Below the pieces are notes generated by a model that saw only the letters and a program-made list of their open reading frames with translations, did not search any database and was not told the DNA's origin. Shown here in pieces: positions 1-11,512 of a stretch of 64,000 nt of DNA. Position numbers and translations under genes: made by a program. Origin of the DNA: Clavaria fumosa (taxonomy: Eukaryota > Basidiomycota > Agaricomycetes > Agaricales > Clavariaceae). Location of the stretch: positions 496,001 through 560,000 of the forward strand of contig OX637795.1 of NCBI GenBank assembly GCA_951802425.1, given 5' to 3'. Each line of letters opens with the position of its first letter. Within the stretch, counting starts at the first letter, position 1.

Positions 1-2
1 AT

Positions 3-2357
3 GTGTTGAGGGAGGAGATTGCAGGAGGACATGTGAGGGCCTATGTGGATGATGTCATTGTGTTTGCAGAGGACTTGGCTACACACCGGTACTGGATGGA
101 TCGGGTCTTGAGGAAGTTTGGAGAGAATGGGTTGTGTCTCAAACTCAGTAAATGCGAGTTTGAGAAGAGTGAGATCATCTTCCTGGGGATGAAGATCTCC
201 CACAACAGACTAGAGCATGATCTGGCCAAGGGTGCGGCAGTCCGAGATTGGCCACATCCTAAGAATGTGAAGGATGTCCAGAGGTTCAATGGGATGCTGA
301 ACTACCTCCGCCGGCACATCCCAAATCTTTCTGCCCGGGCAAAGCCACTCTTCCGGCTGACTGGGAATGTTCCGTGGAAATGGGAGGAGGAGGAGGAAGC
401 AGCCTTCCGAGATCTCCGCCAGGCACTCGTATCAGCCCCGGTCTTGGCTCTGCCTCAGGACAAAGGGAGATGGAAGGTAGAGACAGATGCAAGCAATCTG
501 GCAACTGGTGGAGTGCTCTCGCAGCAGCAGACGGATGGAACCTGGAGAGTTGTTGACTATATCTCCAAGGCCCTCACTGCAGCTGAGAAGAACTACGATG
601 TGTACGACAAGGAGTTCTTGGCTGTGATTCGGGCACTTCGCGAGTGGCGAGCATACCTCATTGGAGCAGAGGAGACAATCGAGATCTGGATGGACCATGC
701 AAACCTCCAGTACTTCCGGAAGCCCCAGAAGTTGAAGCCGAGGCAGGTTCGTTGGGTTGGAGAGCTCCAGTGCTTTGACTTTGAGATAAAGTATCGCACT
801 GGCAAGTCGAACACAAAGGCAGATGCACTCTCCCGGAGACTGGACTATGGAGAGATGGTGGAGGAGGATGCACCAGTGCAGGTTTTCCCGGAAACGGAAG
901 TCCGTGTGTCATTCACATCGGAAATGGAGACGCTACTCCAGAAAAATAGCGCGGTACACATACAGAAGCCGGAGGAGCTTGATGATGAGTGGACACGAGA
1001 TCGTGCTGGACTCTGGCGAAAGGGGATAGTCACCTGGGTCCCCCTAGGAGCTCGTGAGGCCGTTCTTGAGTTTGAGCATGACCTCCCCGCTGCTGGACAC
1101 CCTGGGCCCCGGAAGTTGAGAGCAGCACTAGTGAAGGGTTATTGGTGGCCGGACATGGTAAAAGATGCGGATCGGTATGCCCAGGGGTGTGAGACATGCC
1201 AGCGGACGAAGCCCGACCGTACCAAGCGTGCTGCCCCACTGCACCCCCATCTGGTGCCCGATGGTCCCTGGTCGGTGATCTCATGGGACATAGTCGGTCC
1301 CCTCCCCCTCTCCCGTGGACATAATGCCATCCTTGTTATTGTCGACAAATTCACGAAACGGACACTGCTCGAAGCGATCGGGCTCGACCTCACAGGACTT
1401 GGAGTGGCGCGTCTCCTCCGGGATCGAGTGTTTCGTGACCATGGAGTCCCTCACAAGGTTGTGAGTGACCGGGGGTCCCAGTTCGTGTCCCGCTTCATGA
1501 AGGAGTTCTACTCCATGATCTGGGTAAAGGCAAATCCAAGTACTGCCTTTCATCCGCAGACTGATGGACAGACGGAACGGGCGAACCAGGAGATGGAGAT
1601 CTATCTCCGGGCTTACGTGGACCATCTCCAGGATGACTGGGCTGAATGGTTGTCCACTGCGGAGTTTGCTCTTAATAATCGTGAGCACTCAGCAACAGGA
1701 CAGACACCTTTCTTCCTTGATTATGGACGACACCCATGGAATGGGGGGCTCCGGCCACCTTCTGAGGTGAACCCGGTGGCGGACGAGTGGATGGCTAAGC
1801 TCACGGAGTCCCGAAGAGCAGCCAAGGAGGCAATGGAGAAAGCAGTGGCAGCGATGAAGAAGAGCTACGATAAGGGGAAACGCCCAAGTCGGGAGTACTC
1901 TGAGGGAGATCTGGTCTGGCTGGATACTAGAAACTTGAAGATGGACCGGCCCTGTAAAAAGCTTGACAACAAGAGAGCAGGCCCCTTTGCAGTTGAGGAG
2001 AAGGTGGGACCTGCTGGGTATCGCCTCAAGCTCCCTCGGGCCTGGCGCATCCATCGGGTCTTCAATGAGTTGCTGTTGACACCATACCACCCCCCTTCCT
2101 TCCCTTCCCAGAACCTGCCTCCCCCTCCGCCCCCTACGATTGATGATGACCACCTGGAGTATGATGTGGAGGCGATCCTTGATGTTAAGAAGGTGGGGCG
2201 TGGAGTGAGATACCTGGTGAAGTGGTTGGGATACCCTGTAGAGGAGAACACTTGGGAGCCACGACGGAACCTCACCAATGTGGCACTGCTTCTCCGGGAC
2301 TTCTTCCTTGCTCACCCTGACAAGGCCAAGCTAGCTGGTCGGGACGCCCAGCCTTAA
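3..2357 (+). CDS. Ty3/gypsy chromovirus Pol polyprotein, 3' part
   Basis: Reverse-transcribes and integrates a Ty3/gypsy LTR retrotransposon. The 784 residues visible run off the left edge, so Gag, protease and most of the RT are missing. In order: the RT active site YVDDVIVFA (residues 14-22); an RNase H block with the motif VETDAS (about 159) and the YDVYDKEFLAV segment; an H-C zinc-binding region around HPGPRKL...CETCQRTKP (about 365-405); the integrase core with WDIVG, SDRGSQF and STAFHPQTDGQTERANQE as the D, D and E regions; a GPF/Y-like module; and a C-terminal chromodomain starting at DHLEYDVEAILDVKK with WLGYPVEENTWEP. The chromodomain places it among chromoviruses. The frame is open with no stops, so this copy may be fairly young. 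The first visible codon is not a true start. Confidence 0.95.
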   Translation: MLREEIAGGHVRAYVDDVIVFAEDLATHRYWMDRVLRKFGENGLCLKLSKCEFEKSEIIFLGMKISHNRLEHDLAKGAAVRDWPHPKNVKDVQRFNGMLNYLRRHIPNLSARAKPLFRLTGNVPWKWEEEEEAAFRDLRQALVSAPVLALPQDKGRWKVETDASNLATGGVLSQQQTDGTWRVVDYISKALTAAEKNYDVYDKEFLAVIRALREWRAYLIGAEETIEIWMDHANLQYFRKPQKLKPRQVRWVGELQCFDFEIKYRTGKSNTKADALSRRLDYGEMVEEDAPVQVFPETEVRVSFTSEMETLLQKNSAVHIQKPEELDDEWTRDRAGLWRKGIVTWVPLGAREAVLEFEHDLPAAGHPGPRKLRAALVKGYWWPDMVKDADRYAQGCETCQRTKPDRTKRAAPLHPHLVPDGPWSVISWDIVGPLPLSRGHNAILVIVDKFTKRTLLEAIGLDLTGLGVARLLRDRVFRDHGVPHKVVSDRGSQFVSRFMKEFYSMIWVKANPSTAFHPQTDGQTERANQEMEIYLRAYVDHLQDDWAEWLSTAEFALNNREHSATGQTPFFLDYGRHPWNGGLRPPSEVNPVADEWMAKLTESRRAAKEAMEKAVAAMKKSYDKGKRPSREYSEGDLVWLDTRNLKMDRPCKKLDNKRAGPFAVEEKVGPAGYRLKLPRAWRIHRVFNELLLTPYHPPSFPSQNLPPPPPPTIDDDHLEYDVEAILDVKKVGRGVRYLVKWLGYPVEENTWEPRRNLTNVALLLRDFFLAHPDKAKLAGRDAQP

Positions 2358-2657
2358 GAGGGGGGTGATGTTAGGATCGCTTATGTAAGCCATCCCAAAG
2401 TGCAGTTGTGGAGAAACTGGGGAGGGTTGTTGGAAGGTCACATGACCTGTGGCTGTGGTCAGATTACATAATTGTAAGATCACATGACCTGGGCCTGGGC
2501 GCATCACGTGATCTGAGGGTCTGAGCGTGGGAAAGTCGGCAAGTCCCGAGGCTCTCACTATATATACTGCGTCCTTTCCATTTTTGTACTCTTTTCCCCT
2601 TATCTTAGTATTGTCGTCATGACCTTACGCTTAAGTTGTGTGAGACCCAGTCTGATA
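2356..2657 (+). mobile_element. Polypurine tract and 3' LTR of the Ty3/gypsy element
   Basis: Right after the pol stop a purine run (AAGAGGGGGG) precedes TGTTAGGATCGC, a typical LTR start at about 2369. The LTR has a TATATATA box at 2559-2566 and a T-rich stretch after it, as expected for the promoter in U3/R. I cannot place the 3' end exactly. The matching terminal CA is not seen before Helitron-derived sequence starts near 2658, so the LTR may be truncated. The 5' LTR lies outside the window. Confidence 0.7.
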
Positions 2658-2870
2658 ATGAGAGGGACTGTGGGAAACATAAATCTCTTTATTAAACGAG
2701 GACGGTCCGGCGGCTATGCTAGAGTAAACATAAATCTCCTTATTAAATGAGAGGGACCGTGGGAAACATAGAGTAAACATAAATCTCCTTATTAAATGAG
2801 AGGGACCGTGGGAAACATAAATAGAGTAAACATAAATCTCCTTATTAAACGAGGACGACCGTGGGAAAGT
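2658..2870 (+). repeat. Tandem stack of Helitron 5' termini
   Basis: Four copies of a Helitron-like 5' terminus, TCTCYTTATTAAAYGAG, begin at 2684, 2735, 2784 and 2837. Each is preceded by AAACATAAA, so each sits at an A|T junction, the Helitron target. Spacing is about 50 bp and the units share GAGAGGGACCGTGGGAAACATA. The same terminus follows directly on the Helitron 3' ends at 8296 and 14427. The last copy (2837) is the start of Helitron A. The first unit (2684-2721) ends in GCTAG. Confidence 0.7.
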
Positions 2871-4635
2871 GCTTATTTGTAATTTCTGACTCAGCTGCCA
2901 TTTGAAACTCAGGTTCTCCCCCACTTCAGTACATGGATCCCCTTCAAACTGGGTCTGTGGGTGAGGTCCCCATGTCATTAGGGTCCATCAATTTTTTCTA
3001 GGATTTTACCTGTTTTTCCAGAGGCTGGGGAACCCCATCGCCTTTTTTGGGGCTTTTAAACTCAGCTAGGGGGACCATTTCCTTACCCCTCCACAACCCA
3101 TGCATGGAAATGGATGAAATTGGATAGGTACATGGGCCCCTATCAGGAGACCCTCCCTGAATATTCCCAGGATTTTATCAGTCGAACTGCAGGGATGGGA
3201 ACCCATCCGCGTCGGGCTAATTTCAAACTCCGACGTTCCAAAACGTCGCATGCATCACCCACCTCCCACTTTTAAATCCAGTCTAAGTCACTCAACCTAC
3301 TATATGGATTCCCATGGGACTTGGTCTGCAGGTAGGTCCATATATAATTAGGCTCCCTAAATATTTTCAGGATTGGACCTACATTTGCAAAGGCAGGGGA
3401 GCCCATTCGCTTCTTGGGGGCATTTCAAACTCAGCTGCCTCATTTTTTAGATCTACACAGAGCAAGAATCCATTCAAGGTCCAAGTGGCAAAGTTGTAGG
3501 CCCTTATAAGATCTGTCCCCTGTACTATTTCTATGACTTGACATGCTGTAATTGAGCTGTGAGGGTGAAAATGAGGGAAATTTTCGAAATTTTGGGGGTC
3601 ATGTGATGTCGTCATTTGGGCCGGCCACAACGCGGCTTGCGGTTGCCACCCCTATTCCCCTCCTCTTCGTCTCCCCCACCTCCCTCGCTCACTTCACGTC
3701 GCTCACCCTTCACCACTCAGCCCTCCCCTCCCTCCCAAACTTTGTAATAACCCTCTGTGAGGGGTCACCAAGGAAATTGTACCACAATTTCATTACATTT
3801 GGGTTTTTTTTAATTAAGCCCCTTTTTTCTTCCAGGAGACGGCGACGGCGATGGCGAGGGCGGCATAACCAACCACGACGAGGGGAAGGCGACAGAAGAA
3901 GGGGGGGAAGGGGGGGTGACGGCGACGACGTCGAGGGACAGGTACATCTGCTTCATTTTCTTTATTTCTCATTTTTAATTGTCGGACAGCGGTGCGACGA
4001 CGGTGACGGTGGCCGACGCGGTACCCTATCTCTCTCCCTTCTGCCTCCTCCCTCTCATTCCCGCTCTCCCTCTGCTCGCAGCGGCACCCTCGGCCTCTCC
4101 TTTGGCCCCTCTTTCTTTTTCAGCCCCTTTTCCTTCCGGGAGACGACGACGGCGATGGCGGCGACGGCGTAACTAACGACGAGGAGGGTAAGGCGAAAGA
4201 TGAAAGGGGGATAGGTGGGTGACGGCGACGATGTCGAGGGACCGGTACGTCCGCTGTATTTTCCGTTTTTTTTTCTTTCATTTTTTCATTTTGGACAGCG
4301 ACGCGACGATGGTGACGGCGGCGGCGACGGCGCCGGTACCCTCTCTCCCTCACTTCACCCTCCTCCCTCACCTTCTTCTCCCTCACCTCCCTATCCCGCT
4401 CTCCGTCTCCTCGCGGCGGCAGGCTCGGCCTCTCCCTAGGCCCCCTCTCCCTTTCCCTGGTGACGGCGGCGGCGGCGGAACAGGAGAAAGGCGAGAGAAG
4501 GAGAGTGATGGGGAAAGGGTGATGATGGGGTAAGGGGGGTGATGGCGACGACGTCGAGGGTACGTCCGCTGCTTTTTTTGTTTTTTTTTGGGTTTGTTTT
4601 TTTGGTTTTTAATTTTCGGACAGCGACGCGACGAC
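2842..4635 (+). repeat. R1 block plus array start, shared with Helitron B
   Basis: This 1.8-kb stretch recurs in the same orientation at 8301-10108. The offset is a constant 5459 bp for the first kilobase, with only scattered substitutions. It includes the R1 block (about 2870-3800), which has AAACTCCGACGTTCC followed by AAAACGTCGCA at about 3222-3249. Related but diverged R1 sequence is present at 14440-14800 in Helitron C and around 22030-22210 and 28357-28400 in the CATCAG-1 element. Short open frames here are repeated in both copies but resemble no protein known to me. Confidence 0.85.
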
Positions 4636-6690
4636 AAGGGGGAAAGGGGGATGATAGCGACGGTGTCGAGGGACAGGTACGTCCGCTGCATTTTTTTGTT
4701 TTTTTTTTTGTTTTTTTTTGTTTTTCATTTTTCAACAGCAATGCCACGACGGGGACGGCCGCCGCCGCCGCCGCCGTAGTACACTCTCTCTCCTCTTCCT
4801 CCCCTCTCCCCCTCCTCCTCCTCTCCCCCTCTCTCTCTCCCCTCTCTCCCTTCTCCCAGGCGACGACGGCGACAAGGGCGGCGACGGCGACGGGGGCGAT
4901 GACGGGGACGGTGGCGACGGAGGCGATAAGTGTGGCGGCGGCAGCGGCGCCCTCGGCCTCTCCCCTCTCTCTCCCTCTCCCCTGGACTAGGTGCGTCCTC
5001 CCCACCTTTGTCATTTTCAATTTTCAAAATTTTCCCCTGCTTTTAGGTTTGCAGCGACGGCGGTGGGGACGGCGGCAGCGGCTCCCTCTCCCTCCCCCGA
5101 GCGACGACGGCTCTCCCCCCTCTCCTCTCTCTCTCTCTCTAGCAGCAGCAACGATGACGGCGGCGGCGGCGACGTGGGCGACGACGACGGCGGGCGGCAC
5201 CCTCTCCCCCTCTCTCATTCCCTCTCTCTTGGCTGGCACAGGATGGCTGCCAGGTGCGTTCCTCCTCATTTTCTTCTTTTTTCTCTTTCCTTTTTCTTTC
5301 TCCCTCTCCCCTTCTCGCCCTCTCGCCCTCTCGCCCTCTCTCTACTCTCTTCAACGGATGAAGACGGCAACGACGGCCGCGGGAGGGGGTACGACGGCCG
5401 CGGGAGGGGCCACAACGACGACGCGAGGAGCCGAGGCGGCACCCTCTCTCTCCCTCTCCCCTTCTCCCCTTCTCCCCCTCTCTCCCTCTCTCCCTCTCCC
5501 CCTCTCCCCCTCTCCCCCTCTCTCCCTCTCTCCCTCTCTCCCCTCTCTCCAACGGACGACGACGGCAACGACGGCGGCAGCGGCTCTAGGACGGCGGCAG
5601 CGGCTTTAGGGCAACGGCGGCAGCGACAGAGGCGAGGACGGCAGTGGCAGCGGCAGCGGCGGCGGCGGCGGCGACAGAGGCAAGGGCGGCTCTCTCCCTC
5701 TTCTCCCTCTCTCCTCTCCCTCCTCTCCCTCTCTCCTCTCCCTCCTCTCCTCCCTTCCGTGCGTCCACCCTCTCTCTCTCTTCTTTTCTCCTCTCATTTC
5801 TGCCCAAGCAACAATGGTGGTAACGACGGCGGCGGGAGCAGCGGCAGTGGCGGCAATGCTGCTGCTGCCCCTCCCTCCCCCCAGCGACGACGATGGCGGC
5901 GGCGACGGCGGCTCTCCCCCCTCCCCTCTCTCCCTCTCTCCCTCTCCCTCTCTTTTCTCTCCCTCTCCAGCAGCAGTGGCGGCACGAAAACGGCAACGAC
6001 GGCTGCCTCTCCCTCCCCCCAGCGACGACGACGACGGCGGCTCTCCCCCCCCCTCTCCCCCTCTCCCTCTCCCTCTCTTTTCTCTCCCTCTCCCTCTCTT
6101 TGCACCCCCTCTCCCCTCTCTCCCCTCTCTCCCCACCCTCTCCTCTGTCTCCCTCCCTCTTCCCCTCCCCCTCTCCTCCCTCTCCTCCCTCCCTCTCCCT
6201 GCAGCAGCGGCGGCGCGACAACGGCGACGGCAAGGACAACGACGGCGAGGACAACGACGGTGACGACGGGGGCAGCGGTAGCGGCGGCAACGGGCTCTCT
6301 CTCCCTCTCGACAGGGCGACGACAGCGGCGACAACGGCGACGGAGGCGACGGCGGCCGCGACAACGGTGACGGACAACGGTGACGGAGGCAACGGCGGCA
6401 GCGACAACAGCAACCGCCGCCGTCGCGAGCTCTCGCTCTCGCTCTCCTTCAGCGGCAGCGGCCGCGAAAGGCTGCCAGGTGCGCCCTCCCTCCCTCTCCC
6501 TGTTTGCCCTGTTTGCCCTCACTTCTCTCCCTCTCCCTTCTTTGTCCTCCTTTTCCCCTTTTCTGTCCCCCTTCTCCCCTTTTCTGTCTCCTTTCCCTTC
6601 TCTGCTCTTTGCCCTCCCTTCTCTCCCTCTCCCCTTCTTTGTCTCTCTTCTCTCTTCTTTCTGTCTCCCTCTTTATTGTATTTTAGTTTT
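3830..6690 (+). repeat. GC-rich array with repeated intron-like modules (Helitron A)
   Basis: Blocks rich in GGCGAC/GACGAC alternate with pyrimidine runs of CCCTCTC. Pyrimidine blocks repeatedly end in CAG or TAG just before a GC block (4859, 5141, 5971, 6202). T-rich 50-70 bp segments that begin GGTACGTCC or AGGTGCGYCC and end TTTTGGACAG recur at about 3938, 4240, 4555, 4674 and 4988; 5250 and 6476 share the start motif only. They look like repeats of one short spliceosomal intron. Long open frames occur on both strands because stop codons are rare in this composition; I do not call proteins. Confidence 0.8.
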
Positions 6691-8165
6691 CTACTGCATG
6701 TGTAGTTAGATATTGTCAATAAAACTCTTAACATGCAAATCTAAGTCTGAATAAGAGATCTGATATTGGTGATGGATGGACATGAGGGTGATGAGGGTGT
6801 GAGTAAGGTGATAGTGGCTGCAATGGCAGCAATGGGGTGCCAGGTGCATTGTCTCCCTTTTTTCCTTTCAATTTTATGCCTTCCCATCTCCATCTCCCTG
6901 TCTCTGCCATCCCTTCTGCTCTGTCTCCCTCTTTGCTGTATTTTAGTTTTCTAGCAAGTAAAATTAGATATTGTCAAGAAGTTTACAGTAAATCAATTCC
7001 TTTGTGCAAATCTAAGAAGTTGGTGATGGATGGACGTGAGGATGGTGAGGGTATGATTAAGGAAGTTGGGGCAAAGACAAATGTATTGGTGAGTGTGCAT
7101 AGGGCAAAATTAACTACAGTGGTGCAATGGCAAGGGGTGTGTGAGTTTGAGCAAGGGTTGGATTGGGGAAAGGGTGAGGGTGGGGGATGCTTGAGGGGTG
7201 TGCACAGTGTATCTGCAAGAGTATGCACAAATACTTAGATATTCAGATCTCTGCAACCACTGGACTTATTTTCACCAAATTTTCACAGCATCCATCTGTA
7301 TGTTAAATATACAAATTGGATGGGTACCCCTTGCTGCAAGTGCACACATCAAATGCATTGTTTAAGAATGGTGAAGTACTAAAATATGTATATCTCAGCA
7401 AAGCACTGGGCCAATCTTCACTCAACTAACATTTCTCTATTTGGACAGTTGGATTTATACTTCCCCTCAGCCTGAAGTATTATTGGACTGATAGCCATGT
7501 ATTTCTCTTTCTTTTTAAAAGACTCAAGTGCACACATTGAGTGCATTGTCTGAGAATGCTAAAGTACAAACATATTCAGATTTCAATAACCTGTGTAAAA
7601 ATGAGGGTAATGGGTGTGAGGGATTGGGTTAAGTGGGTTAAGTGGGTTATAAAGATTATGTGGGTTATAAGGGTTATAAGAGTGCCAAAAATGCTAAAGT
7701 ACAAAGAAACATATTCAGATCTCAAGAACCAGTATGATACTTAGGACTACAAAATGTAAGTAATAAAATATTCATATCTTAACAATGAGTGAGCCAAGGG
7801 TTATGAGGGTTTCAGTATAAGACTTGGGTTTACAAACTCAAACACTAAAATATTCATATCTTGGCAACCACTGGGCCAATCTTCACCAATTTTTTTAGGG
7901 TATCTCTACACCACTCAACTAACATTTCTCTTCCTCCTTGCAGTGTCTGCAAGGGGGTCCATCTCCTCCCTCCCTTTCCTCCCCCTCTCTGCTCCCTCTC
8001 CCTTCAGCAGCAGTGGCAGCAACTCTCCCTCGCTTAGATACATGTGTAAATAGTAAATATATAAAATTTAAAATTTAACCCCTTTCTTTTGTGAGGGAGC
8101 AGGTGACACAGGAGCAGAAGATTATAAAGAGAAGATGAGTGTGATGAGAATTATTGCAGTGAAAT
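6690..8165 (+). other. Helitron A 3' region: duplicated AT-rich segment and helitron 3' remnants
   Basis: No gene is supported. A roughly 260-bp tandem duplication is visible (CTGTATTTTAGTTTTCTA followed by TTAGATATTGTCAA at about 6673 and 6937, and GTGATGGATGGAC at 6769 and 7022). At about 7455-7520 there is a fragment matching the end of the helicase gene and its 3' flank in Helitron B (TGTTGGACTGATAGCCATG-like). At 7855-7960 lies a near-complete copy of the Helitron 3' subterminal sequence with its hairpin but without CTAG. A segment at 8038-8125 resembles 11521-11600 of Helitron B. Confidence 0.6.
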
Positions 8166-8169
8166 GTAA

Positions 8170-8295
8170 GTACTAAAATATTCATATCTTAACAACCACT
8201 GGGCCAATCTTCACCAATTTTTTTTAGAGTATCTCTACACCACTCTACTATCAATTTCTCTAGCCCCTTGCAGTGTCTGCAAGGGTTTTTGCTAG
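8170..8295 (+). repeat. Helitron A 3' terminus
   Basis: About 125 bp containing AACAACCACTGGGCCAATCT, a short AT-rich tract, the stem-loop CTTGCA-GTGTC-TGCAAG and the end GGGTTTTTGCTAG. The same block ends Helitrons B (14426) and C (20842). The hairpin 10-12 bases before CTAG is the rolling-circle termination signal known for Helitrons. Confidence 0.85.
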
Positions 8296-8300
8296 TCTCT

Positions 8301-10108
8301 TTATTAAACGAGGACGACCATGGGAAAGTGCTTATTTGTAATTTCTGACTCAGCAGCCATTTGAAACTCAGGTTCTCCCCCACTTCAGTACATGGATTCC
8401 CTTCAAACTGGGTCTGTGGGTGAGGTCCCCATGTCATTAGGGTCCATGAATTTTTTCTAGGATTTTACCAGTTTTTCCAGAGGCTGGGGAACCCCATCGC
8501 CTTTTTTGGGGCTTTTAAACTCAGCTAGGGGGACCATTTCCTTACCCCTCCACAACCCATGCATGGAAATGGATGAAATTGGATAAGTACATGGGCCCCT
8601 ATCAGGAGACCCTCCCTGAATATTCCCAGGATTTTATCAGTTGAACTGCAGGTGTGGGAACCCATCCGCGTCGGGCTCATTTCGAACTCCGACGTTCCAA
8701 AACGTCGCATGGATCTCCCCCCTCCCCACTTGAAATTCAGTCTAAGTCACTCAACCTACTATATGGATTCCCATGGGACTTGGTCTGCAGGTAGGTCCAT
8801 ATATAATTAGGCTCCCTAAATATTTTCAGGATTGGACCTACATTTGCAAAGGCAGGGGAGCCCATTCGCTTCTTGGGGGCATTTCAAACTCAGCTGCCTC
8901 ATTTTTTAGATCTACACAGAGCAAGAATCCATTCAAGGTCCAAGTGGCAAAGTTGTAGGCCCTTATAAGATCTGTCCCCTGTACTATTTCTATGACTTGA
9001 CATGCTGTAATTGAGCTGTGAGGGTGAAAATGAGGGAAATTTTCGAAATTTTGGGGGTCATGTGATGTCGTCATTTGGGCCGGCCACAACGCGGCTTGCG
9101 GTTGCCACCCCTATTCCCCTCCTCTTCGTCTCCCCCACCTCCCTCGCTCACTTCACGTCGCTCACCCCTCCTCACTCACTACTCCCCTCCCTCCCAAACT
9201 TTGTAATAACCCTCTGTGAGGGGTCACCAAGGAAATTGTACCACAATTTCATTACATTTGGGTTTTTTTTTCTTAGCCCCTTTTTTCCTTCCAGGAGACG
9301 GCGACGGCGATGGCGAGGGCGGCGTAACCAACCACGACGACGGTAAGGCGAGAGAAGAAGGGGGGAAAGGGGGGGTGACGGCGACGACGTCGAGGGACAG
9401 GTAAGTCTGCTTCATTTTCTTTATTTTTCATTTTTAATTGTCGGACAGCGGTGCGACGACGGTGACGGTGGCCGACGCGGTACCCTATCTCTCTCCCTTC
9501 TCCCTCCTCCCTCTCATTCCCGCTCTCCCTCTGCTCGCAGCGGCACCCTCGGCCTCTCCTTTGGCCTTTCTTTTTCAGCCCCTTTTCCTTCCGGGAGACG
9601 ACGACGGCGATGGCGGCGACGGCGTAACTAACGATGAGGAGGGTAAGGCGAAAGATGAAAGGGGGATAGGTGGGTGACGGCGACGATGTCGAGGGACCGG
9701 TACGTCCGCTGTATTTTCCGTTTTTTTTTCTTTCATTTTTTCATTTTGGACAGCGACGCGACGATGGTGACGGCGGCGGCGACAGCGCCGGTACCCTCTC
9801 TCCCTCACTTCACCCTCCTCAAACACCTTCTTCTCCCTCACCTTCTTCTCCCTCACCTCCCTATCCCGCTCTCCGTCTCCTCGCGGCGGCAGGCTCGGCC
9901 TCTCCCTAGGCCCCCTCTCCCTTTCCCTGGTGACGGCGGCGGCGGCGGAACGGGAGAAAGGCGAGAGAAGGAGAGTGATGGGGAAAGGGGGGTGATGATG
10001 GGGTAAAGGGGGTGATGGCGACGACGTCGAGGGTACGTCCGCTGCTTTTTTTGTTTTTTTTTGGGTTTGTTTTTTTGGTTTTTAATTTTCGGACAGCGAC
10101 GCGACGAC
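8301..10108 (+). repeat. Second copy of the R1 plus array block
   Basis: Near-identical to 2842-4635. The copies diverge where the array sequence changes after CGACGCGACGACRR (about 4635 and 10108). In copy B the array has small indels against copy A, for example an extra CACCTTCTTCTCCCT unit near 9825. Confidence 0.85.
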
Positions 10109-11512
10109 GGCGAGAGCGGCCGCCCCCGCCGCCGTATCCTTTCTTTCTCTCCTCTTCCTCCTCTGTCTCCCCCTCTCCCCCTCTCTCCTTCTCTCTCCCC
10201 CCTCTCTTCTTTCCCCCAGACGGCGACGGCGGCAACAGCGGTGGCGGCAACAGCAGCAGCGGCAGCAATGGCAGCGGCGGTGGGAGCACCCTCACCCTCT
10301 CCTCCCTCTCTCTCTCCTCCCTCTCTCTACCCTCCCCTCTCTCTCCCCTCCCACTCCCCAGACGACAACGGCGGCGACGGGTGGGAACTACCAGGTGCGC
10401 CCTCCCCCATATCTTTTTCATTTTCATTTCACTTTTTTATTTTTATTTCACTATTTACAGGTAACGGACGACGTCGGACGACGACAGACGATGGCGCCTC
10501 TCCCTCCCTCTCCTCTCTTCCTCTCGACGTCAGCGGCAACGGCAGGAACACCGCCGCTGCCCCGAGGTGCGTCCTCCCTTTCCCTTTCCATCTTCTCCAT
10601 CTCTTTCCTCTCTCTCCTCACCTCCCTGCCCCAAGCGATGACGGCGAACGACGACAGGGCGACGACAGCGACGACGGAGGCCATGGCGGCGACGGTGGAG
10701 GCGACAACGGCCACGGAGACGACGGCGGCCGCGACAACGGCGACAGAGACGAGGGCGACGGAGGCGACGGTGGCCGCGACAACGGCAATGGAGGCGACGG
10801 CGGCCGCGACAACGGTGACGGAGGCGACGGCGGCTGCGACAACGGCAATGGAGGCGACGGCGGCCGCGACAACGGTGACGGAGGCGACGGCGGCTGCGAC
10901 AACGGCAACCGCCGCCGTCGGTAGCTCTCACTCTCCCTCTCCTTCAGCGGCAGCGGCAGCAGTGGCGCGACGACGATGACGACGGCGGAGGCTGCACCCT
11001 CACCTTTCCCCCCTTCTCTCTCCAGGTGTGTCCGCTTTTTTTTTTTTCTTTCAAATTTTCAATTTTGGACAGCAATGTGACGACGGTGACGGCGGCGGCC
11101 AGGGTACCCTATCCCTCTCACCTCACCCTCCTCCCTCTCCCGCGCCTCCCTCTCCTCCCTCTCCCTCTCTCCCTCTCCTCGCGGCGGCATAAGTTAGCTA
11201 GCGGCGATGGATGGCGACAGGCGGCGACGACGGCGACGGCTGGTGCGTTCCGCCCTCCCTCTCTCCCTCCCTCCTGTCTCTCTTCTCCCACCTCCCCAGT
11301 GACGACAATGGCGACAGGAGCGACGACGGGGGCGACGACAGGGACGGTGACGACGGAGGGGATAGGTGTGGCGGCCGCGGGGGCACCCTCGCCCTCTCTC
11401 TCCCCTCTTTCTCCCTCCCCACTCCCCTCTCTCCCTCTCGACAGCGGTAACAACGAGGGCAGCGGCGGCGGCGACGTGAGCGACGTCGCCTAGGGGTGGG
11501 CGGTGCTGTCTC
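9280..11512 (+). repeat. GC-rich array with intron-like modules (Helitron B)
   Basis: Same type of array as in Helitron A. Intron-like T-rich segments lie at about 9400, 9700, 10035, 10390-10460 (AGGTGCGCCCTC to CTATTTACAG) and 11023-11070; the GTGCG start also appears at 10563. A clean tandem repeat of GGAGGCGACGGCGGCCGCGACAACGGTGAC-type units (about 30 bp) fills 10690-10915. No protein is called. Confidence 0.8.

Larger units (their letters stand above)
2837..8295 (+). mobile_element. Helitron A, non-autonomous, carries low-complexity arrays
   Basis: Starts with TCTCCTTATTAAACGAG and ends with a hairpin (CTTGCA-GTGTC-TGCAAG at about 8266-8282) followed by GGGTTTTTGCTAG, the classic Helitron CTRR end, and then T. 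The length is 5459 bp. It has no Rep/helicase gene. Its cargo is an R1 sequence block, a GC-rich array and pieces of Helitron 3' flank. It abuts Helitron B with no host bases between them. Confidence 0.8.

Noticed and set aside
4200..6700. Long Ser/Pro/Leu- or Arg-rich open frames on both strands
   Set aside because: They come from CCCTCTC and GGCGAC repeats with few stop codons, occur in up to six frames at once, and resemble no domain.
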